DNA of 64,000 nucleotides from Halomonas sp. M4R1S46 (GTDB lineage: Bacteria; Pseudomonadota; Gammaproteobacteria; Pseudomonadales; Halomonadaceae). The stretch covers positions 1,860,001-1,924,000 of the forward strand of contig NZ_CP107008.1 in assembly GCF_025725685.1 (NCBI RefSeq). The letters run 5' to 3'. The position numbers and the translations under genes are program-made. The notes beneath the pieces were generated by a model. The model ran no database searches and had not been told where the DNA came from. It saw only the letters and a program-made list of their open reading frames with translations. This document shows, piece after piece, positions 58,441 through 64,000 of this stretch. Positions within the stretch are counted from its first letter, which is position 1; each line of letters opens with the position of its first letter.

Positions 58441-58833
58441 TCAGTCGTCGGCGTCGGCCACGGCCTCGTAGGCGTCGGCGTCCATCAGGTCGTCGAGGGC
58501 GGCGGCGTCCTCGATGCGCACCTTCATGATCCAGGCGTCCTCGTAGGGCGACTCGTTGATGGACTCCGGCGCGTCCTCGAGGGCCTCGTTGACCGCCACC
58601 ACCTCACCGGACACCGGGGCGTAGAGGTCGGAGGCGGCCTTGACCGACTCGACGACCCCGAACTCGTCCCCCTTGGCCAGGGTGGCCCCGACTTCGGGCA
58701 GCTCGACGAATACCACGTCACCCAGCGACTGCTGGGCATGGTCGGTGATGCCGATGGTCACGGTGCCGTCACCGTTGTCCAGCACCCACTCGTGACTTTC
58801 GGCATAACGCAGGTTGGCGGGGATAGAGCTCAT
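58441..58833 (-). CDS. gcvH: Glycine cleavage system H protein
   Basis: 130 residues. The lipoylated lysine lies in GVVESVKAASDLYAPVSGEVVA. It shuttles intermediates between GcvP, GcvT and the L protein. AGGAAA lies six bases before ATG 58833. First gene of the minus-strand gcvH-gcvP pair. Confidence 0.96.
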   Translation of the reverse strand: MSSIPANLRYAESHEWVLDNGDGTVTIGITDHAQQSLGDVVFVELPEVGATLAKGDEFGVVESVKAASDLYAPVSGEVVAVNEALEDAPESINESPYEDAWIMKVRIEDAAALDDLMDADAYEAVADADD

Positions 58834-59069
58834 AACGATTTCCTATACGAAAAAGGTTTTCTGATGCGGGGGCATCCTAACGCCCTCGTGGCCGTTTGGC
58901 GAGCCCCGGTACGCCCGGATTCCCCCGTGACCGGGAGGATCCACCTCCAGCTTAGGTGCCCGTCGCGGGTCTTGCCCAGTTCCGTGTTGCCCCGGTGCGC
59001 CGAGCGCAGGAGCCGCACCGTCCGTGCCAGCCCTTGCCCTGGCGGGGCGTCGCGGCTAGAGTGGCACCG

Positions 59070-59084
59070 TTTCCAATAAGAAAC
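59070..59084. promoter_or_regulatory. possible operator, TTTCCAATAAGAAAC
   Basis: A 15-bp near-palindrome, 13 of 15 identical to TTTCCAATAGGAGAC at 59220-59234. GTTTC/GAAAC half-sites at 59069-59073 and 59080-59084 are followed by another GTTTC at 59087. Both copies lie in the 517-bp divergent gap between gcvH and the symporter gene, which suggests a shared regulator of glycine metabolism. Confidence 0.45.
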
Positions 59085-59154
59085 AAGTTTCTCGATGGCG
59101 CCCCGGAGGTCCGTGCGGCGCGCCCGAGGCGGCAACCGCGGCCAGGAGGTGCAC

Positions 59155-59229
59155 ATGATGAGGGGCCAAGGCGCGGCTGGGACTATACTTTGTCCTGCCA
59201 GATCGAGAAATCACCAAATTTTCCAATAG
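59155..59229 (+). CDS. possible leader peptide upstream of symporter
   Basis: A 24-codon frame (MMRGQGAAGTILCPARSRNH and onward) with a very strong AGGAGGTG ribosome site ending 4 bp before the first ATG, stopping 121 bp before the symporter GTG. No repeated codon theme stands out. Could be a chance frame. Confidence 0.3.
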   Translation: MMRGQGAAGTILCPARSRNHQIFQ

Positions 59230-59234
59230 GAGAC
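59220..59234. promoter_or_regulatory. possible operator, TTTCCAATAGGAGAC
   Basis: Second copy of the 59070-59084 motif, nearer the symporter gene. The rest of the gcvH-symporter gap shows no glycine riboswitch core that I can find. Confidence 0.4.
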
Positions 59235-59350
59235 TGGAGCGCCAACGGACGTATCCGCTATGGTACGCGTGTTCGTATCAGCGTGGTTTCACCCGACCGC
59301 GAGCACATGCACGTTGGTGCATAACAACAACCAGTATAGGGAGACGAGAC

Positions 59351-60727
59351 GTGGAAACCTTTACCAATCTACTGTCAGCCATCGAGGGGGTCGTATGGGG
59401 CCCCTTGATGCTGGTGCTGTTGCTGGGCGTCGGCCTGTATCTGCAGGCGGGGCTGCGCTTCCTGCCCATCCGCAAGCTGGGCATGGGCTTCAAGCTCCTG
59501 TGGCAGGGACGCACCACCGCGAAGGGCGAGGAGGGGGAGGGTGAGGTCTCGCCCTTCAACGCGCTCATGACCTCGCTGTCGGCCACCATCGGCACCGGCA
59601 ACATCGCCGGTGTCGCCACCGCCATCTTCCTGGGTGGGCCCGGGGCGGTGTTCTGGATGTGGATCACCGCCCTGGTGGGCATGGCCACCAAGTTCTCCGA
59701 GGCCGTGCTGGCGGTGCGCTATCGTCAGGTCGACGAGGCCGGCGACCACGTCGGTGGCCCCATGTACTACATCCGCAACGGCCTCGGCAGGAAGTGGGGC
59801 TGGCTGGGCGGCGCCTTCGCGCTGTTCGGCGCCGTGGCCGCCTTCGGCATCGGCAACACCGTGCAGTCCAACTCCGTGGCCGACGGCCTCGGCCAGTCCA
59901 TCGGCCTGCCGCACTGGATCACCGGCCTGGTGATCATGGTGCTCGCCGGCGCGGTGATCCTCGGCGGCATCAAGCGGATCGCCAAGGTGGCCGGGAAGCT
60001 GGTGCCGATCATGGCGGTGGCCTACATCGGCTGCGGCCTGCTGGTGCTGATCATCAACGCCGATCAGGTCGGCGCCGCCCTGGGCATGATCTTCGGTCAC
60101 GCCTTCACGCCGATCTCCGCGGCGGGCGGCTTCGCCGGGGCCGCCGTGGCCAAGGCCATCCAGTTCGGCGTGGCGCGGGGCGTCTTCTCCAACGAGGCGG
60201 GCCTCGGCAGCGCGCCCATCGCCCACGCCGCGGCCCAGACCAAGAACCCGGTGCGCCAGGGCCTGATCGCCATGCTCGGGACCTTCATCGACACCATCGT
60301 GGTCTGCACCATCACCGCCCTGGCCATCCTGACCACCGCCTGGACCTCCGGCGAGACCGGCGCCTCCCTGACCGCCCTGTCCTTCGACGCGGCCCTGCCG
60401 GGCGTCGGCCAGTACGTGGTGTCCTTCGCCCTGGCGGTGTTCGCCTTCACCACCATCCTGGGCTGGGCCTTCTACGGCGAGAAGTGCTTCGAGTACCTGT
60501 TCGGCGTGGCCTCGATCAAGGTCTACCGGGTGGTCTACATCCTGGCGATCTTCGTCGGCTCGGTGCTGCCGCTGGGCTTCGTGTGGCTGCTGGCCAGCGT
60601 GTTCAACGCCATGATGGCCATCCCCAACCTGATCGCCCTGGCGCTGTTGTCGCCGGTGGTGTTCCAGCTGACCAGGGACTACTTCGAGGGCAGGCCCGTG
60701 CTGCCGGGCGAGGACCTCAACAAGTAA
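59351..60727 (+). CDS. Sodium:alanine/glycine symporter (AGCS family)
   Basis: 458 residues, about 10-11 helices, GTG start with GGGAGACGAGAC upstream. SPFNALMTSLSATIGTGNIAGVATAI (the AGCS signature), KFSEAVLAVRYR, GGPMYYIRNGLG and FSNEAGLGSAPIAHAAA identify the family. Placed between gcvH and gcvT it most likely imports glycine (or alanine) with Na+. Confidence 0.92.
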   Translation: METFTNLLSAIEGVVWGPLMLVLLLGVGLYLQAGLRFLPIRKLGMGFKLLWQGRTTAKGEEGEGEVSPFNALMTSLSATIGTGNIAGVATAIFLGGPGAVFWMWITALVGMATKFSEAVLAVRYRQVDEAGDHVGGPMYYIRNGLGRKWGWLGGAFALFGAVAAFGIGNTVQSNSVADGLGQSIGLPHWITGLVIMVLAGAVILGGIKRIAKVAGKLVPIMAVAYIGCGLLVLIINADQVGAALGMIFGHAFTPISAAGGFAGAAVAKAIQFGVARGVFSNEAGLGSAPIAHAAAQTKNPVRQGLIAMLGTFIDTIVVCTITALAILTTAWTSGETGASLTALSFDAALPGVGQYVVSFALAVFAFTTILGWAFYGEKCFEYLFGVASIKVYRVVYILAIFVGSVLPLGFVWLLASVFNAMMAIPNLIALALLSPVVFQLTRDYFEGRPVLPGEDLNK

Positions 60728-60795
60728 GCGACGGCGTGTCCGGCCCGGGGCCGGCCACGCCCGCTTTCCACTCATGGGAAGGGTGAAACGAACCG

Positions 60796-61905
60796 ATGAC
60801 CGAACAACGCAAGACCCCGCTTTACGATCTTCACGTCGAACTGGGCGGCAAGATGGTGCCCTTCGCCGGCCATGCCATGCCGGTGCAGTTCCCCCTCGGT
60901 GTGAAGAAGGAACATGAGCACACCCGCCAGGCCTGCGGCCTGTTCGACGTCTCGCACATGGGGCAGGTGCTGCTGCGCGGGCCCGAGCCGGCCGAGGCGC
61001 TGGAGACCCTGGTGCCGGCGGACCTGGTCGGCCTGGCCGAGGGCATGCAGCGCTACGGCCTGTTCACCAGCGAGGACGGCGGCATCCTCGACGACCTGAT
61101 GATCGTCAATGCCGGCGACCACCTGTACCTGGTGGTGAACGCCGCCTGCAAGGAGCAGGACATCGCCCATCTGCGCCGCGGCCTTTCCGACCACGAGGTC
61201 GAGGTGCTGGATCGTGGTCTGCTGGCCCTGCAGGGCCCGAAGGCCGCCGCCGTCATGCAGCGCCTGTGTCCCGACGCCTGCCGCATGGTCTTCATGCAGC
61301 ATGGTCGCTTCGAGATCGACGGCATTCCCGTGTGGATCAGCCGCAGCGGCTATACCGGCGAGGACGGCTTCGAGATCTCGGTGCCCGCCGAGCACAGCGA
61401 GGCCCTGGCGCGTCGCCTGCTCGCCGAGGACGAGGTCGCGCCGATCGGCCTGGGCGCGCGGGACTCGCTGCGCCTCGAGGCGGGGCTGTGCCTGTACGGC
61501 CACGATATCGACACCGGCACCACCCCGGTGGAAGGGGGCCTGATCTGGGCCATCGGCAAGCCGCGCCGGCGGGGCGGCGAGCGCCCCGGCGGCTTCCCGG
61601 GGGCCGACCTGATCCTGCACCAGGTCGCCGAGAAGGACCACCAGCGCAAGCGGGTGGGCCTGCTGGGGGAGGGCCGGGCGCCGGTCCGCGAGGGCAGCGA
61701 GCTGTTCGACGCCGATGGCAATCGCATCGGCGCGGTGACGTCGGGCGGCTTCGGCCCCAGCGTCGGCAAGCCGGTGGCCATGGGCTACGTGACCATCGAC
61801 CAGGCCGAGGTCGGCACCACCGTGCATGCTGAGGTGCGCGGCAAGCGGTTGCCGATGACGGTCAGCAAGATGCCCTTCGTGGCGCCGGGATACTATCGCG
61901 GCTGA
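60796..61905 (+). CDS. gcvT: Aminomethyltransferase, glycine cleavage T protein
   Basis: 369 residues. LYDLHVELGGKMVPFAGHAMPVQ, CGLFDVSHMGQ and RSGYTGEDGFEIS, with GARDSLRLEAGLCLYGHD, are T-protein blocks. It transfers the one-carbon unit from GcvH to tetrahydrofolate, releasing ammonia. It follows the symporter by 68 bp and so is separated from gcvHP. Confidence 0.96.
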   Translation: MTEQRKTPLYDLHVELGGKMVPFAGHAMPVQFPLGVKKEHEHTRQACGLFDVSHMGQVLLRGPEPAEALETLVPADLVGLAEGMQRYGLFTSEDGGILDDLMIVNAGDHLYLVVNAACKEQDIAHLRRGLSDHEVEVLDRGLLALQGPKAAAVMQRLCPDACRMVFMQHGRFEIDGIPVWISRSGYTGEDGFEISVPAEHSEALARRLLAEDEVAPIGLGARDSLRLEAGLCLYGHDIDTGTTPVEGGLIWAIGKPRRRGGERPGGFPGADLILHQVAEKDHQRKRVGLLGEGRAPVREGSELFDADGNRIGAVTSGGFGPSVGKPVAMGYVTIDQAEVGTTVHAEVRGKRLPMTVSKMPFVAPGYYRG

Positions 61906-61938
61906 CCTTATACCGTTATCTTGAGGTCATTCCACCAG

Positions 61939-61967
61939 CGGCCATCCCGAGAGGGGTGGCCGTTTTT
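61939..61967 (+). terminator. intrinsic terminator after gcvT
   Basis: CGGCCATCCC, loop GAGA, GGGGTGGCCG (one G-U pair) followed by TTTTT. Confidence 0.9.
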
Positions 61968-62001
61968 CATGGTCCCGCTGCCGGTGGAGTGTCGCGTCCC
62001 G

Positions 62002-62619
62002 TCAGGTGGCGGCCGGCGTGACCCAGCGGAAGGTCAGGCTGATGCGCAGGGCATCGCCCCGGCGCGGCAGCAGGGCATGCTCGAGCGCCGTCTGGGTACC
62101 GGGGCCCATCAGCAGCAGGCTGTCGTGGGGCTGGTCCACATTGAAGGCCGGAGCGTGGCGGTCCTTCCAGCGGAAGCGCAGTGGGCGGTCGGCGCCCAGG
62201 GAGACGCCCACGATCAGCGGCGCGGGGCCCAGTTCCGGCTCGTCATCGCTGTGCCAGCCCATGCGCTCCTGGCCGTTTGCATAGCGGTTGAGCAGCACGC
62301 TGTTGAAGCGGGCCGGGTGACCGGCCTGGGCGAGGCGCCGGATCACGGCATCGCGGATGAGCACGACCGTCGGATGCCAGGGGGCCGGCAGGAAGTCCCG
62401 GCACGAGTAGCGATAGCGGGCCTCGCCCATCCAGACCTGGCGTCGCGGGATCGGATGCTCGCGGCCGTAGAGGCGTAGCCGCGGCCGCTGCCAGTCCAGC
62501 TCGTGGTCCAGGCGGTCGAGGGCGCTGTCCGCCGCGGGAGCGCCGAGCAGGTCGGTGAAGCGAATCAGCGCCGGCGAGGCCAGCAGCGCCTCGCCGCGGG
62601 GAGGGTCGAACGGGGCCAT
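62002..62619 (-). CDS. alkB: AlkB-type Fe(II)/2-oxoglutarate dioxygenase
   Basis: 205 residues. The iron site is HSDDEPELG (His-x-Asp) with the distal histidine in LEHALLPR and the 2-oxoglutarate arginine in RISLTFRWV; NRYANGQERMGWHSD is typical of AlkB. It repairs alkylated bases (1-methyladenine, 3-methylcytosine) by oxidation. No adaptive-response neighbours are visible. Confidence 0.92.
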   Translation of the reverse strand: MAPFDPPRGEALLASPALIRFTDLLGAPAADSALDRLDHELDWQRPRLRLYGREHPIPRRQVWMGEARYRYSCRDFLPAPWHPTVVLIRDAVIRRLAQAGHPARFNSVLLNRYANGQERMGWHSDDEPELGPAPLIVGVSLGADRPLRFRWKDRHAPAFNVDQPHDSLLLMGPGTQTALEHALLPRRGDALRISLTFRWVTPAAT

Positions 62620-62643
62620 GCCCCGAGGATGCCAGCCCGCCGG

Positions 62644-63183
62644 CTAGCCGGCCAGGGCCAGGCTCGCCAGGGCGAAGGCATAGCCGATCGCCGCGCCGGC
62701 GGCCACGTCGCTGAGGTAGTGCAGCCCCAGGCCGACCCGCGACACCGCGATCAGCGCCACCAGCGGGACCAGGGCCGGCATCAGGGCGGGGCTGTGGGCC
62801 GCGACCAGGGTCAGGAACATCACCGCGTGAATGGTGTGCCCGCTGGGGAAGCTGTAGCGGTCTCGGGCCGGCTCCTGGCAGGGAATGCTGGCGAAGGTGA
62901 TGAAGGGGCGCTCGCGGCACAGGCGGGTCTTGAGCAGACGGTAGACGACGATGGCCGCCGCGGCCGTCAGGGCATACTGGGCGGCCAGTCGCCAGCCCGC
63001 CTGGGGGTGCAGCCAGGGCTGGGCGAGGATCACCACGACCCAGATCGGCCAGTCGCCGAGCTTGCTGGCCAGGCGCAGGGTGGCGAGCCAGGGCCGGTGG
63101 ATGCTGAAGCCGGCCAGTCGCTGGCAGAGCTGCCACTCCAGCAGGTCGAGGCGTTCAAATACGGCAGGGGCGCGTGGTTTCAT
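62644..63183 (-). CDS. PAP2-family membrane phosphatase
   Basis: 179 residues, about six helices. The phosphatase motifs are KTRLCRERPF, YSFPSGHTIHAVMF and SRVGLGLHYLSDVAAG (C1-C2-C3 of the PAP2 superfamily). Likely acts on lipid phosphates such as undecaprenyl pyrophosphate or phosphatidylglycerol phosphate. GGGAG lies seven bases before ATG 63183, which overlaps the neighbouring glycosyltransferase by 29 bp, so the two are co-transcribed. Confidence 0.9.
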   Translation of the reverse strand: MKPRAPAVFERLDLLEWQLCQRLAGFSIHRPWLATLRLASKLGDWPIWVVVILAQPWLHPQAGWRLAAQYALTAAAAIVVYRLLKTRLCRERPFITFASIPCQEPARDRYSFPSGHTIHAVMFLTLVAAHSPALMPALVPLVALIAVSRVGLGLHYLSDVAAGAAIGYAFALASLALAG

Positions 63184-64000
63184 CGGACATCTCCCGGGCA
63201 AGGGTCAGGGCGGCGAGGAAGTCGTCGGTGATGGCCGGCCAGCGATAGTGCAGCGCCCGCTCCCGGGCGGCCCGCCCCAGCCGGCCATAGCGGGCCGGCT
63301 GCTGGCACAGCGTGACGGCGGCATCGAGGAAGCCGGTCTCGTCGCCGACGGCCAGGCTGACGCCGTTGACGTCATCGTCGATCAGCTCGGCGCCGGCGGC
63401 GTGGCGGAAGGCCACCGTGGCCAGGCCGCTGGCCATGGCCTCGAGGAGCACGTTGCCCCAGGTCTCGGAAATGGAGGGGAAGATGAAGAGGTCGGCGCTG
63501 GCATAGTGGCGGGCCAGGCTCGCGGCGTCGATGAAACCGGTGAAGTGGACCTCGGGCAGCGCCTTCTCCAGCGCTGCCCGGCCCGGGCCGTCGCCGACCG
63601 CGACGAGGGTCATGTCCGGGCGGGCGGCGAGCATTGCCGTGAAGGTGTCGCGCAGCAGGTCGAGGTTCTTCTCGGGTGCCAGCCGCCCCACGTAGAGCGC
63701 CACCGGCCGATGGGCGTCGCTGCCCCAGGCCGCGCGCAGGGTCGGGTCTCGGTGGCGGGGGGAGAAGTGCTCGCCGTCGATGCCCCGGGCCATCACCCGC
63801 ACCCGCTCGAAGCCCCGGGCGGTGAGGGACCGGGCCTGGTCCCGGGTGGGGACCAGGGTGGCCCCGCAGCGGTTGTGGAAGTGCCTCAGCCGTCGGGTGA
63901 CCAGGGAGGACAGCCAGCCGACGCCATAGTCGCGGCAGTAGTGATCGAAGTTGGTGTGCCAGCCGCCGACCACGGGGATACCGAGTCGTTCGGCCACGCC
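63155..64000 (-). CDS. Glycosyltransferase family 4, 5' end outside window
   Basis: At least 281 residues; the frame is open to the right edge, so the N-terminus is missing. The C-terminal nucleotide-sugar domain is clear: LYVGRLAPEKNLDLLRD, VGDGPGRAALEKALPEV, then FPSISETWGNVLLEAMASG (the E-x7-E motif). This GT4 pattern fits GDP-mannose-dependent mannosyltransferases, but the sugar cannot be fixed. Translationally coupled to the PAP2 phosphatase, suggesting a role in a membrane lipid or surface glycan. Confidence 0.85.
   Translation of the reverse strand, partial: GVAERLGIPVVGGWHTNFDHYCRDYGVGWLSSLVTRRLRHFHNRCGATLVPTRDQARSLTARGFERVRVMARGIDGEHFSPRHRDPTLRAAWGSDAHRPVALYVGRLAPEKNLDLLRDTFTAMLAARPDMTLVAVGDGPGRAALEKALPEVHFTGFIDAASLARHYASADLFIFPSISETWGNVLLEAMASGLATVAFRHAAGAELIDDDVNGVSLAVGDETGFLDAAVTLCQQPARYGRLGRAARERALHYRWPAITDDFLAALTLAREMSDETTRPCRI

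Noticed and set aside
55637..58471. 944-codon open frame on the plus strand
   Set aside because: Antisense to gcvP, with no domain; the opposite strand has an unmistakable full-length gene.
59061..59078. Sigma-54 promoter (TGGCAC at 59062)
   Set aside because: The -24 element is present but no GC dinucleotide of a -12 element lies at the required spacing.
58834..59350. Glycine riboswitch upstream of gcvH or the symporter
   Set aside because: The gap is long and the genes are right, but I could not find the conserved tandem-aptamer core on either strand; the repeated TTTCC motif points to protein control instead.

Overview
The window is GC-rich, densely coded gammaproteobacterial chromosome. 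The gene set (complete hut pathway, two aa3-type cytochrome oxidases, small DUF2970/DUF2788/DUF2909 proteins, a split gcv system) suggests a Halomonadaceae-like marine or halophilic bacterium. That placement is my inference from gene content and protein style, not from a search.

Layout. 1-1650: the end of hrpB and a YchJ-like protein. 1.7-21.4 kb: a double histidine/urocanate region. Its left part is a HutC-type repressor followed by a tight operon of urocanase, class III CoA-transferase, acyl-CoA dehydrogenase, etfB, etfA and a YjiH-type membrane transporter, ending at a stub of an ETF:quinone oxidoreductase. Its right part is the conventional hut set on the minus strand (hutI, hutG, a second hutU, hutH, then two near-identical Na+/H+-antiporter-family permeases), a divergent second YjiH-type transporter and a second HutC. 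Identical TGTATATACA palindromes sit in front of the first hutU and in the hutI/transporter gap. I read the left operon as a probable route for 3-(imidazol-4-yl)propanoate: CoA activation, dehydrogenation to urocanoyl-CoA with ETF as acceptor, CoA transfer to release urocanate, then hydration by a dedicated urocanase into the ordinary hut pathway. This is the main candidate for an undescribed system here.

21.7-42.9 kb: a DUF1269-like membrane protein, a DUF938 methyltransferase, a first cytochrome oxidase operon whose subunit II carries two c-type haem domains, an island of small lipoproteins and hypothetical proteins around a TauE-like permease and tRNA-Pro(GGG), LrgA/LrgB, and a second, canonical aa3 oxidase operon with its assembly factors (CtaG, SURF1, a Sco-like protein, CtaA, CtaB).

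43.1-51.5 kb: an OmpA-type lipoprotein, then thrS-infC-rpmI-rplT-pheS-pheT-ihfA. infC appears to start at AUC, and a dispersed repeat separates pheS from pheT. 51.5-64 kb: DUF2788, a flavodoxin, ppnN next to a heptamer/octamer microsatellite, a LysR regulator, gcvP/gcvH divergent from a Na+/alanine-glycine symporter plus gcvT, then alkB, a PAP2 phosphatase and an incomplete glycosyltransferase cut by the right edge.

No rRNA, CRISPR array, complete insertion sequence or prophage is visible. Long open frames antisense to hutU, pheT and gcvP are shadows of the high GC content and are not annotated.
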